Program-made: the position numbers and the translations under genes
NCBI GenBank assembly: GCA_036676475.1
Contig: JAKFCU010000092.1
Coordinates: 36,515 to 100,514, forward strand
Direction: 5' to 3'
DNA from: LC029 sp036676475
GTDB taxonomy: Bacteria; Bacillota; Bacilli; Aneurinibacillales; RAOX-1
DNA length: 64,000 bases
The notes under the pieces: model-generated
What the model was told of the DNA's origin: nothing
Database searches by the model: none
The model's input: the letters and a program-made list of their open reading frames with translations, nothing else
Part shown: piece after piece, positions 8,689-16,840 of the stretch
Numbering within the stretch: the stretch's first letter is position 1
Layout of the letters: every line of letters starts with the position of its first letter

Positions 8689-9051
8689 ATGTCACACAGA
8701 ATTTTGATAGTTGATGATGCAGCTTTTATGAGAATGATGATTAAAGAAATATTGTCCAAAAACGGCTATACGATCGTAGGTGAAGCAGGCGATGGAGCTC
8801 AAGCTGTGGAGAAATACAAAGAGTTTACTCCAGATCTGGTGACGATGGATATCACGATGCCGGAAATGGATGGGATTACAGCCGTGAAAGAAATCCGCAA
8901 GATAAATCCGAATGCTAAGATTATCATGTGCTCCGCAATGGGTCAGCAGGCCATGGTTATCGATGCGATTCAAGCCGGAGCTAAAGATTTTATTGTAAAG
9001 CCGTTTCAAGCCGATCGGGTACTGGAAGCCATTCGAAAAACGCTGGCCTAG
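8689..9051 (+). CDS. cheY: Chemotaxis response regulator CheY
   Basis: A 120-residue single receiver domain. The acidic pocket is D9-D10, the phosphoacceptor is D54 (TMDITMPEMDG), the switch Ser is S82 (IIMCSAMG) and the conserved Lys is K104 (FIVKPF). CheY-P binds the FliM and FliY N-terminal peptides to change rotation. The ATG at 8689 follows GGAGGG with 5-base spacing and gives MSHRILIVDD. In B. subtilis cheY is followed by fliZ-fliP-Q-R-flhB-A-F-G; here cheB follows directly, 34 bases downstream. Confidence 0.95.
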   Translation: MSHRILIVDDAAFMRMMIKEILSKNGYTIVGEAGDGAQAVEKYKEFTPDLVTMDITMPEMDGITAVKEIRKINPNAKIIMCSAMGQQAMVIDAIQAGAKDFIVKPFQADRVLEAIRKTLA

Positions 9052-9085
9052 GGGAGATTTTTCACGGATGGGGGTTGTTGATTGA

Positions 9086-10207
9086 ATGGGTAAGATTAGA
9101 GTACTGGTCGTCGACGATTCTGCTTTTATGAGGAAGGTGTTAGTTGACCTTCTATCAAAGGATTCGGCCATAGAAGTGGTTGGAACCGCCAAAAATGGAA
9201 AAGATGCCATTCGAAAGGTAGAAGAACACAACCCTGATGTTGTTACGATGGATATCGAAATGCCGGAGATGGATGGAATGGAAGCCCTGATGACCCTCAT
9301 GAAAGATCGCCCGCTCCCTGTTGTCATGATCAGCAGTTTAACTCGTGAGGGTGCGGATGCGACCCTTCAAGCGCTTGAATGGGGAGCGATTGACTTTATC
9401 CTTAAACCATCCGGATCCATTTCTTTGGATATGCATAAAGTACAAGACCAAATTATCGAGAAGGTTAAGTCGGCCGCTAAAGCTAAAACAAATCGGGCAG
9501 CAATAACCTTCCATGCTTCAAGGCCAAACAAGCCATTGCCTTCTTCAGAACGGCCCCAGACCCTTCAAAAAAATGTGACTTACCCCGGCAAGGGATACCC
9601 GCTTCCAACGGGTTCATCTGGCATACCTCATTTGATCGTCATCGGAACTTCGACAGGTGGGCCCAATGCCTTGCGTTGTCTATTGGGGGGGTTGCCTGAA
9701 GATTTACCAGCAGCCATATTTATAGTCCAGCACATGCCGACTGGATTTACTAAGTCTCTTTCCATGCGTCTGGATTCGCTATGTGCGATCTGCGTCAAAG
9801 AGGCGGAGGATGGCATGATTGTCAAAGCGGGACATGCCTATATTGCACCAGGTAATTTCCATATGGAAGTCAAATCCCGGCATGGGGGACAGTGGGAGAT
9901 AACATTGAACCAACGCGAACCATTGAGCGGCCACCGTCCCTCAGTGGATGAGCTCTTTCAATCGGTTTCAAGACTAAATCATCCAAGTAAATATGCCGTT
10001 ATTTTGACTGGGATGGGAAGTGATGGGACAAAAGGTCTGAAAATGCTAAAAAGCACGGGCTGTAAGGAAGCGATTGCGGAAGATGAAGGATCCTGTGTTG
10101 TTTTTGGGATGCCTAAGTCAGCGATTCTTTCGGGAAATATTGATCGTGTTTTGCCGCTTAGTGAAATCGGACCTTATTTGGTAAGCAAACTTAAAGCGGT
10201 GAATTAA
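9086..10207 (+). CDS. cheB: Chemotaxis methylesterase/glutamine deamidase CheB
   Basis: A 373-residue protein: receiver domain (D10-D11, phosphoacceptor D56 in TMDIEMPEMDG, K in LKPSG) and a C-terminal methylesterase. Catalytic motifs are visible: Ser in GTSTGGP (about S189), His in QHMPTGF (about H216) and Asp in GMGSDG (about D313). It demethylates chemoreceptors for adaptation and is activated by CheA. The linker (about 130-180) is Pro/Ser/Lys-rich. No cheR is in the window. Confidence 0.95.
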   Translation: MGKIRVLVVDDSAFMRKVLVDLLSKDSAIEVVGTAKNGKDAIRKVEEHNPDVVTMDIEMPEMDGMEALMTLMKDRPLPVVMISSLTREGADATLQALEWGAIDFILKPSGSISLDMHKVQDQIIEKVKSAAKAKTNRAAITFHASRPNKPLPSSERPQTLQKNVTYPGKGYPLPTGSSGIPHLIVIGTSTGGPNALRCLLGGLPEDLPAAIFIVQHMPTGFTKSLSMRLDSLCAICVKEAEDGMIVKAGHAYIAPGNFHMEVKSRHGGQWEITLNQREPLSGHRPSVDELFQSVSRLNHPSKYAVILTGMGSDGTKGLKMLKSTGCKEAIAEDEGSCVVFGMPKSAILSGNIDRVLPLSEIGPYLVSKLKAVN

Positions 10208-10238
10208 AGATGCCTATGTTGAGGGGGGGATGCGGGAC

Positions 10239-12293
10239 ATGGAGATGAGCCAGTATCTCGATATGTTTATAGAAGAATCCAGAGAACATTTACAAGCTAT
10301 CAATGAAAATTTATTAGTGCTTGAGAATGATCCCGCGAATGTAAATACGGTTCATGAAATTTTTCGTTCAGCCCATACTTTAAAGGGTATGTCTGCAACG
10401 ATGGGCTTTGAGGATATGGCCAGTCTGACCCACGAAATGGAGAATGTGCTCGATCAAGTTCGGAATCAAAAGATGTCTGTCAATCCAGGCATGATGGATA
10501 TTCTTTTCCAATGTGTCGATCTTCTGGAAGGAATGGTTCATTCTATTTCCAATCATGGAGATGGACGTTTGGACGTTACTTCTGTTGTGGTCGGACTAAA
10601 AAGAATTCTTTCAGGAGAAGATGCACTTCCCGTAGCCTCTCCTAGTGAAAATGGATCGATAGAAGAGATAGATCACGTTGGATTAATATTCGATGAATAT
10701 GAACTGACCATTATTAAGCAATCCATCGAAGGCGGTTATTCGGTGTTTTCGATCCAAACTGAAATTGGACCGGAATGCGTATTGAAGGCTGTCAGAGCTT
10801 ACATGGTCTACAACGGTTTGGAATCTTACGGAGAAATAATAAAGTGCGTTCCTTCCGTGGAGGAAATAGAAGAAGAGAAGATGGATAATGTCTTTGATAT
10901 CGTGCTTATAACCCAAAAAAGCATAGAGGAGATAGAAAAGTTCGTTTTGGATGTATCTGAAATCCAGTCGGTGAAAATCAAACCGGTCCATCTTGGGCAG
11001 CTATCCAAAGCTGATACTGAAACGGAGACTGAAACGCACACTGAGAAGGAGACCCCAGCCCTTGAGAAAGAGCCTGCTCAGGTAACTGGACAAGTGGTGG
11101 GAGGTGCGGATAAATCTTCTCCAGTGCAAAAGAAATCTACTTCAAGTAAAACGATCAGAGTAGATATCGAGAGACTCGATATCCTAATGAACCTATTCAG
11201 TGAACTAGTCATTGATCGGGGAAGATTGGAGCAGTTGTCTAAAGAGCTGCACCATGGTCCATTAACGGAAACAGTAGAGCATATGAATCGAATTTCGGGG
11301 GACTTGCAGAATATCATCTTAACGATGCGGATGATTCCTTTAGAGCAAGTATTTAACCGTTTTCCAAGAATGGTAAGGGATTTGAGCAAGGAATTAAAGA
11401 AAAATATTGATCTTGTTGTCGAAGGCGCAGAAACCGAATTGGATCGTACTTTGATCGATGAAATCGGGGATCCTCTGGTGCATCTGCTCCGAAATTCGAT
11501 CGATCATGGTATTGAAAATCCGGATGAACGTGTGAAAGGCGGTAAGCCGGAAACGGGAAAAATTCTATTGCGGGCTTATCATGGCGGTAACCATGTGTTT
11601 ATCGAAGTGAGAGATGACGGTAAAGGAATTGACCGGGAAAGGGTCCTGAAGAAGGCTATAGAAAAGGGCATTGTCTCCGAACAGCAAAAAGGAACACTCT
11701 CCGACAAACAGGTCTTTGAGCTTTTATTTGCATCAGGCTTAAGTACAGCAGAAAAAATTTCCGATATCTCCGGCAGAGGCGTTGGGTTGGATGTTGTTAA
11801 GACTAAATTGGAGTTTTTGGGTGGTTCTGTTACTGTAGACTCTACTCCTGGTAAGGGATCCGTATTCTTGATTCAACTACCACTGACCCTTTCGATTATT
11901 TCATCCATGCTGGTTAAAGTAGGAGAGGAAATGTATGCTGTCCCGCTAAGTTCAATTATTGAAACGGCTGTATTTAAAAAAGAAGATATCATGCGAGTTC
12001 ATCAACAGGATGTCATCGATTTTCGTGGCAGAGTAGTCCCTCTAGTAAATTTAAAGAAAATTTTCAAGCTACCGAATGAAGGACTCGGAGATTATGAAGA
12101 TATTTCTGTTCTGATTATTCGGAAAGGGGATAAGATGGCGGGTCTTGTCGTGAATTCTTTTATCGGACAACAGGAGATTGTATTAAAATCTCTAGGGAAG
12201 TATTTGTCCAATGTTTTCGCCATTTCCGGGGCCACGATTCTTGGTAATGGTCAAGTAGCGCTGATCATTGATTGCAATCAGTTGATCCAATGA
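10239..12293 (+). CDS. cheA: Chemotaxis histidine kinase CheA
   Basis: A 684-residue kinase with P1 HPt domain (phosphorylated His about H46 in SAHTLKGMSATMG), a P2 CheY/CheB-binding region, a Thr-Glu repeat linker (about 257-275), the P3 dimerisation helix pair, the P4 ATPase (N box LRNSIDHGIE, G1 VRDDGKGID, G2 GRGVGLDVV) and a C-terminal CheW-like P5. It phosphorylates CheY and CheB in response to receptors. The ATG at 10239 gives MEMSQYLDMF, matching the B. subtilis start, 9 bases after a run of G; an ATG at 10230 abuts that SD. cheW, which normally follows, is missing. Confidence 0.95.
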   Translation: MEMSQYLDMFIEESREHLQAINENLLVLENDPANVNTVHEIFRSAHTLKGMSATMGFEDMASLTHEMENVLDQVRNQKMSVNPGMMDILFQCVDLLEGMVHSISNHGDGRLDVTSVVVGLKRILSGEDALPVASPSENGSIEEIDHVGLIFDEYELTIIKQSIEGGYSVFSIQTEIGPECVLKAVRAYMVYNGLESYGEIIKCVPSVEEIEEEKMDNVFDIVLITQKSIEEIEKFVLDVSEIQSVKIKPVHLGQLSKADTETETETHTEKETPALEKEPAQVTGQVVGGADKSSPVQKKSTSSKTIRVDIERLDILMNLFSELVIDRGRLEQLSKELHHGPLTETVEHMNRISGDLQNIILTMRMIPLEQVFNRFPRMVRDLSKELKKNIDLVVEGAETELDRTLIDEIGDPLVHLLRNSIDHGIENPDERVKGGKPETGKILLRAYHGGNHVFIEVRDDGKGIDRERVLKKAIEKGIVSEQQKGTLSDKQVFELLFASGLSTAEKISDISGRGVGLDVVKTKLEFLGGSVTVDSTPGKGSVFLIQLPLTLSIISSMLVKVGEEMYAVPLSSIIETAVFKKEDIMRVHQQDVIDFRGRVVPLVNLKKIFKLPNEGLGDYEDISVLIIRKGDKMAGLVVNSFIGQQEIVLKSLGKYLSNVFAISGATILGNGQVALIIDCNQLIQ

Positions 12294-12363
12294 GGCAAGG
12301 TTAACAAAACGTAATAGGTTCTGATGAAATTGCTCAAATTTCTGCAGTAGAAGGACTGATAAA

Positions 12364-12993
12364 ATGAGTAAAAGCTGGAATGGATTGGGAGAATTTCAAC
12401 TAGATGTATTAAGGGAAGTAGGGAACATTGGGGCGGGTCATGCTGCCACTGCCTTATCCAAACTGATCTGCAAGGAGATTGACATGAAAGTTCCACATGT
12501 CAGAATTCTGGACTTTGATGAAATTGCAGATTTTGTCGGAGGACCTGAGACGGTCGTTGTAACCGTCTATTTGCGAATCATGGGGGACGTAAAAGGAAAT
12601 ATGTTTTTCATGTTGAGTGAAGGATCCGCCAAACGATTGGTTCAGCGACTTCTTTCACATGAACAGACTGACGAGGGATTTTCAGAAATGGAAATGTCTG
12701 CGCTAAATGAGATTGGAAATATACTTATTGGATCCTATCTTGCATCTTTGGGTGATTTTACACAACTGAACATGCATCCCTCTGTTCCTTCGCTGGCTAT
12801 CGATATGGCCGGTGCCATTTTGAGCTATGGATTGATTGAATTAAGTCAAACAAGTGATTTTGCATTAGCTATTGATACGGCATTTTGGGAAGGGAATGAA
12901 GAGATGGAAGGACACTTCTTTTTTCTGCCTGAACCGGATTCAATTGAAAAAGTATTTATTGCTTTAGGGGTGCCGTTTAATGAACGTTGTTAA
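12364..12993 (+). CDS. cheC: CheY-P phosphatase CheC
   Basis: A 209-residue CheC-family protein with both phosphatase centres: LREVGNIGAGHAATALS (about residues 18-34) and LNEIGNILIGSYLASLG (about 116-132), each with the E-x2-N pair. It dephosphorylates CheY-P and also binds and stimulates CheD. The 70 bases between cheA and this gene hold no cheW remnant. The end overlaps the start of cheD by 14 bases. Confidence 0.93.
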   Translation: MSKSWNGLGEFQLDVLREVGNIGAGHAATALSKLICKEIDMKVPHVRILDFDEIADFVGGPETVVVTVYLRIMGDVKGNMFFMLSEGSAKRLVQRLLSHEQTDEGFSEMEMSALNEIGNILIGSYLASLGDFTQLNMHPSVPSLAIDMAGAILSYGLIELSQTSDFALAIDTAFWEGNEEMEGHFFFLPEPDSIEKVFIALGVPFNERC

Positions 12994-13462
12994 AGTGGGC
13001 ATGGCTGATTTGAATGTCGCTGAATCTCCAAACAAGATTAGAACGACAGGCCTGGGATCTTGTGTAGGGATTACGTTGTATGATAAAGTCTCGAAAATAG
13101 GTGGGATGGCCCACGTAATGCTGCCGTCATCCACATTAAGTAAAGGTGAAATGAATCTAGCAAAATATGCTGATACCGCCATACCCAAATTGATTGCTGA
13201 CTTAGTAGGCAAGGGGGCTGCTCAGAGAAGACTGGTCGCCAAAATTGCTGGGGGTGCGCAAATGTTTTCATTCTCAAGCTCGAATGATATCATGCGAATC
13301 GGTCCCCGTAATGTGGAAGCTTGCAAAGAAGCTTTAAAGCTTGCAGGAATACCACTTTATAAGGAAGATACAGGAGGAAATTGGGGTCGAACGATTGAAA
13401 TTGATTGTTTGACCGGAATTTTACAGATTCGTTCTGTTAATCACGGAGTGAAGGAGATATAG
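12980..13462 (+). CDS. cheD: Chemoreceptor glutamine deamidase CheD
   Basis: A 160-residue CheD with the Cys-His-Thr catalytic set visible: TTGLGSCVGITLYD (Cys about 29; Thr just before) and GGMAHVMLP (His about 46), plus a GGAQMF motif. It deamidates receptor glutamines, and with CheC forms the CheC/CheD/CheY-P adaptation loop known from B. subtilis. It overlaps cheC, so the pair is translationally coupled. In B. subtilis cheD is followed by sigD and swrB; here the rpsB promoter follows at once. Confidence 0.95.
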   Translation: MNVVKVGMADLNVAESPNKIRTTGLGSCVGITLYDKVSKIGGMAHVMLPSSTLSKGEMNLAKYADTAIPKLIADLVGKGAAQRRLVAKIAGGAQMFSFSSSNDIMRIGPRNVEACKEALKLAGIPLYKEDTGGNWGRTIEIDCLTGILQIRSVNHGVKEI

Positions 13463-13470
13463 TCAAGTTG

Positions 13471-13499
13471 TTGCTTTTCAAAAATACGTATGGTATAGT
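13471..13499 (+). promoter_or_regulatory. Sigma-A promoter for rpsB (extended -10)
   Basis: TTGCTT (13471-13476), 17-base spacer, TATAGT (13494-13499), with TG one base before the -10. It starts 9 bases after the cheD stop and is the only candidate for the rpsB-tsf region. Confidence 0.75.
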
Positions 13500-13550
13500 T
13501 ATCAACAGTGTAAAAATACACACGCTCACCAATTCAGACGAGGGTTGCTA

Positions 13551-13575
13551 CATCGAGGCTCTCTTCGAGTAGTCT
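13551..13575 (+). promoter_or_regulatory. rpsB leader hairpin
   Basis: CTAC-a-TCGA pairs with TCGA-GTAG (one bulged A, 8-nt loop), giving a stable hairpin in the ~130-nt rpsB leader. It is followed by TCTTGTTTG, which is not a strong U tract. A ribosomal-protein-binding leader is possible but I do not recognise a known family. Confidence 0.4.
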
Positions 13576-13632
13576 TGTTTGAAAATGAGGTGCGCGGAGG
13601 AAAATGAAAACCATGAAGGAGGTGCAGTGGAG

Positions 13633-14331
13633 ATGGCAGTAATCTCTATGAAACAACTGCTTGAAGCAGGCGTACACTTTGGTCACCAAACTCGCCGTTG
13701 GAACCCAAAGATGGCCAAGTATATCTTCACCGAAAGAAACGGTATTTACATTATCGATCTTCAAAAAACTGTAAAGAAAGTGGAAGAAGCTTATAACTTC
13801 GTACGTGAAGTTGGTGCTAACGGCGGAAAGGTTCTATTTGTTGGAACGAAGAAGCAAGCACAGGATTCCGTAAAAGAAGAAGCTGAGCGCAGCGGAATGT
13901 TCTTCATCAACCAACGTTGGTTGGGTGGAACATTAACGAATTTCTCCACAATCCAAAAGCGAATCAACCGTCTTCATGAGCTTGAAAGAATGGAAACAGA
14001 TGGTACCTTCGAAGTTCTTCCTAAGAAAGAAGTTATCCTGCTTCGCAAGGAGCAAGATCGTCTTGAGAAGTTCTTAGGCGGAATTAAAAATATGCGTGAA
14101 CTTCCAGATATCATGTTCATCATCGATCCGCGCAAAGAGCGTATCGCTGTTGCTGAAGCACGCAAATTAGGTATTCCTATCGTAGCTATCGTAGATACGA
14201 ACTGCGATCCGGATGAAATTGATTATGTGATTCCTGGTAATGATGATGCCATTCGTGCAGTTAAGTTGTTAACGGCTAAAGTTGCAGATGCTATTATCGA
14301 AGGTAATCAAGGTGAACAAACTACCGCGTAA
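13633..14331 (+). CDS. rpsB: 30S ribosomal protein S2
   Basis: A 232-residue S2: MKQLLEAGVHFGHQTRRWNP at the N-terminus, then FTERNGIYIIDLQKT, NQRWLGGTLTNF and PDIMFIIDPRKERIAV, with the C-terminal VDTNCDPDEIDYVIPGNDD. It is a late-assembling small-subunit protein. The ATG at 13633 has AAGGAGG 9 bases upstream and gives the family start; upstream in-frame starts would translate the SD. The terminator behind it splits rpsB from tsf. Confidence 0.97.
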   Translation: MAVISMKQLLEAGVHFGHQTRRWNPKMAKYIFTERNGIYIIDLQKTVKKVEEAYNFVREVGANGGKVLFVGTKKQAQDSVKEEAERSGMFFINQRWLGGTLTNFSTIQKRINRLHELERMETDGTFEVLPKKEVILLRKEQDRLEKFLGGIKNMRELPDIMFIIDPRKERIAVAEARKLGIPIVAIVDTNCDPDEIDYVIPGNDDAIRAVKLLTAKVADAIIEGNQGEQTTA

Positions 14332-14336
14332 TCTCT

Positions 14337-14378
14337 AAGGGTGGCCTAAGGGTGAAAAACCCTTACCACCCTTTTTTG
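14337..14378 (+). terminator. Intrinsic terminator after rpsB
   Basis: A long stem, AAGGGTGG plus TAAGGGT pairing with ACCCTTA plus CCACCCTT around a GAAAA loop, followed by TTTTTT. It would set a high rpsB:tsf ratio unless read through. Confidence 0.9.
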
Positions 14379-14446
14379 CTTTTATGTATGGCGGGATGTT
14401 TTTAAAGTTTGAAAAATCTTATTACATATAATAAAGGAGGATCTTT

Positions 14447-15331
14447 ATGTCTATTAGTGCAGGCATGGTGAAAGAGCTTCGTGAAAAAACAGGCGCTGGA
14501 ATGATGGATTGTAAAAAGGCTTTACAAGATTCAGATGGAGATATGGAAAGAGCAGCAGAAATTCTTCGTGAAAAGGGAATTGCTAAAGCGGCTAAGAAAT
14601 CGGATCGTATTGCTGCAGAAGGTCTTGCTGCTGTTGAAGTAAGCGGAAATTATTCAGTAGTGGTTGAAATCAACTCCGAAACAGACTTCGTCGCAAAGAA
14701 CGAAGAATTCCAAGGCTTAACCAAAGAAATTGCGAAGAGCCTTGTTAATCAGCGACCTGCTGATGTAGAAGCAGCGCTTGCAGGTTCACACGGTGAAGCG
14801 GGTACTCTTAATGAGTATTTGAATGAGAAAATAGCCAAAATTGGAGAGAAAATTTCTCTTCGTCGCTTTAGTGTGCAAGAAAAGCCTGAAACCGGTGTGT
14901 TTGGGACTTACTTACATATGGGCGGTAAAATTGGTGTAGTAGCTGTTATTGATGGAACAACGGACGAATCCTTAGCGAAAGATGTAGCTATGCATATTGC
15001 TGCAGCTAACCCACGCTATATTTCTCGTGATCAAGTATCACAAGAAGAAGTTGAAAAAGAGAAAGAAATCTTAAAGGCTCAAGCGTTAAATGAAGGAAAA
15101 CCGGCTAACATCGTCGAAAAGATGGTTGAAGGTCGCCTTGGGAAATTCTTTGAGGAAATTTGCGTAAATGACCAATCTTTTGTTAAAGATCCAGATAAGA
15201 AGGTAGGCAAGTTACTAAGCGAAAAAGGTGCTTCGATCGTTTCTTTTGTACGTTTTGAAGTGGGAGAAGGATTAGAGAAGCGTCAAGAAAACTTCGCTGA
15301 AGAAGTAATGGCTCAAACGAAGAAACAGTAA
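14447..15331 (+). CDS. tsf: Translation elongation factor Ts
   Basis: A 294-residue EF-Ts: N-terminal UBA-like KELREKTGAGMMDCKKAL (about residues 8-25), the core with INSETDFVAKNEEF and the C-terminal LLEQSFVKDP-type segment (ICVNDQSFVKDPDKKVG). It is the guanine-nucleotide exchange factor for EF-Tu. AAAGGAGG is 7 bases before the ATG. It lies between two terminators, so it may have its own promoter (TATAAT at 14427-14432, with no good -35). Confidence 0.97.
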   Translation: MSISAGMVKELREKTGAGMMDCKKALQDSDGDMERAAEILREKGIAKAAKKSDRIAAEGLAAVEVSGNYSVVVEINSETDFVAKNEEFQGLTKEIAKSLVNQRPADVEAALAGSHGEAGTLNEYLNEKIAKIGEKISLRRFSVQEKPETGVFGTYLHMGGKIGVVAVIDGTTDESLAKDVAMHIAAANPRYISRDQVSQEEVEKEKEILKAQALNEGKPANIVEKMVEGRLGKFFEEICVNDQSFVKDPDKKVGKLLSEKGASIVSFVRFEVGEGLEKRQENFAEEVMAQTKKQ

Positions 15332-15340
15332 GAGAACTTA

Positions 15341-15367
15341 GGGGAACACAGTGTGTTCCCCATTTTT
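15341..15367 (+). terminator. Intrinsic terminator after tsf
   Basis: A 9-bp perfect stem (GGGGAACAC / GTGTTCCCC) with a 3-nt loop, followed by ATTTTTG. Confidence 0.88.
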
Positions 15368-15419
15368 GAAGGTTTACAAACGTATGGATGAATGAATTAT
15401 GAGAAATGGAGGGTACGAT

Positions 15420-16139
15420 ATGCCTCTACCCGCATATAAAAGGGTTATTCTTAAACTAAGTGGTGAAGCTTTAGCAGGGGATTTAGGATACGGCATTGAG
15501 GCTTCTGTCATCTCCTCGATAGCGGACCAAATCAAGGAAATTGTAGAATTAGGTGTCCAAGTAGCTATCGTTGTCGGAGGTGGTAATATTTGGCGCGGCA
15601 TTAGCGGCAGTGCTAAAGGAATTGATCGTGCAACGGCAGATTATATGGGAATGCTTGCCACGGTTATGAATAGCATGGCCTTACAGGATGGGTTAGAAAA
15701 AGCAGGAGTACCTACACGAGTTCAGACTTCGATTGAAATGCGACAAGTAGCAGAACCTTATATTCGTCGTAAAGCGATTCGACACTTAGAGAAAAACCGG
15801 GTGGTCATCTTTGCCGCCGGAACCGGAAATCCATACTTCTCAACCGATACGACTGCAGCCTTAAGGGCAGCGGAGATAGAAGCAGAAGTTATTCTCATGG
15901 CCAAAAATAAAGTGGATGGTGTATATAATGCAGATCCAAGCATCAATCCTGATGCAGTGAAATATGACCGATTGTCATTTTTAGAGGTCTTGAATCAAGG
16001 TCTAGGTGTAATGGATTCAACAGCATCATCCCTTTGTATGGATAATAATATCCCACTTGTTGTTTTTTCGATTATGGAAGAAGGGAATATCAAAAAGGCA
16101 ATTATGGGTGAAAAAATAGGTACAATTGTAAAGGGGTAA
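15420..16139 (+). CDS. pyrH: UMP kinase PyrH
   Basis: A 239-residue amino-acid-kinase-fold enzyme: KRVILKLSGEALAG at the start (phosphate-binding), VVGGGNIWRG, the ATP-site AGTGNPYFSTDTTAALRA and MAKNKVDGVYNADP. It phosphorylates UMP to UDP, feeding pyrimidine nucleotide and cell-wall precursor synthesis. The ATG at 15420 is 6 bases after GGAGGG; an earlier in-frame ATG (15399) precedes this SD and is rejected. It is followed at 5 bases by frr. Confidence 0.96.
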   Translation: MPLPAYKRVILKLSGEALAGDLGYGIEASVISSIADQIKEIVELGVQVAIVVGGGNIWRGISGSAKGIDRATADYMGMLATVMNSMALQDGLEKAGVPTRVQTSIEMRQVAEPYIRRKAIRHLEKNRVVIFAAGTGNPYFSTDTTAALRAAEIEAEVILMAKNKVDGVYNADPSINPDAVKYDRLSFLEVLNQGLGVMDSTASSLCMDNNIPLVVFSIMEEGNIKKAIMGEKIGTIVKG

Positions 16140-16144
16140 CCAGG

Positions 16145-16702
16145 ATGCCACAAACAGTGATAAAAAATGCAGAAGAACGAATGACCAAAGCTATCGCTTC
16201 TTTAAAACGAGAATTGTCTAGCCTTCGGGCAGGTAGAGCGAGCATCTCATTGTTAGATAAAGTTCAGGTGGATTATTACGGATCTCCAACGTCAATTACA
16301 CAAATGGCAAATGTTTCAGTGCCGGAAGCGAGATTAATTACCATTCAACCTTGGGATAAAACTCAAATGGGTCCGATCGAAAAAGCGATCCTGAAGTCAG
16401 ATTTAGGGCTGACACCTACAAATGATGGCAATGTGATTCGCTTAAATATTCCACCTTTAACAGAGGAGAGAAGAGCAGAGTTAGTGAAAGTGGTGAAGAA
16501 AGAAGGCGAAGAAGCCAAGGTTGCCATCCGTAATGTCCGCCGTGATGCTAACGATGCCTTTAAAAAGCTGCAAAAAGATGGAGAGATCTCTGAGGATGAA
16601 CTAAAGCGAAACCATGATTCAATTCAAAAATCGACTGATAGTTATATCGCCCAAGTTGATAAAACGGTTCAAGAAAAAGAAAAAGAAATTATGGAAGTGT
16701 AA
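16145..16702 (+). CDS. frr: Ribosome recycling factor
   Basis: A 185-residue RRF: long three-helix bundle and hinge domain, with LRAGRASISLLDKVQVDYYG near residue 28 and IRNVRRDANDAFKKL near 129, the most conserved stretch. It splits post-termination ribosomes with EF-G. The length is standard. Confidence 0.97.
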   Translation: MPQTVIKNAEERMTKAIASLKRELSSLRAGRASISLLDKVQVDYYGSPTSITQMANVSVPEARLITIQPWDKTQMGPIEKAILKSDLGLTPTNDGNVIRLNIPPLTEERRAELVKVVKKEGEEAKVAIRNVRRDANDAFKKLQKDGEISEDELKRNHDSIQKSTDSYIAQVDKTVQEKEKEIMEV

Positions 16703-16782
16703 AGAAACTAGTTACACTTATGTAGAGAAAGAATTCTGATGAAATTTTTGAATTCTTATTCGCTAAAATTAACAATGTGTAT

Positions 16783-16812
16783 GCCCCCAGTCCCAATTGG
16801 CGGGGGTATATG
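16783..16812 (+). promoter_or_regulatory. Hairpin in the frr-uppS gap
   Basis: CCCCC pairs with GGGGG around a segment containing the self-complementary CCAATTGG, 30 bases before uppS. There is no good T tract, so it is a leader or RNA-processing hairpin rather than a clear terminator. Confidence 0.35.
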
Positions 16813-16840
16813 TATATTGGCTTTTTCTGGGGGAAGACTT

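Noticed and set aside
8692..9327. Antisense open frame of 211 codons over cheY-cheB
   Set aside because: It lies opposite two fully conserved genes and has no recognisable motif or start context; a codon-bias shadow.
11163..11183. 9-bp inverted repeat with 3-base loop in cheA
   Set aside because: An arm of this length is expected by chance at about this frequency in 64 kb once several loop lengths are allowed.
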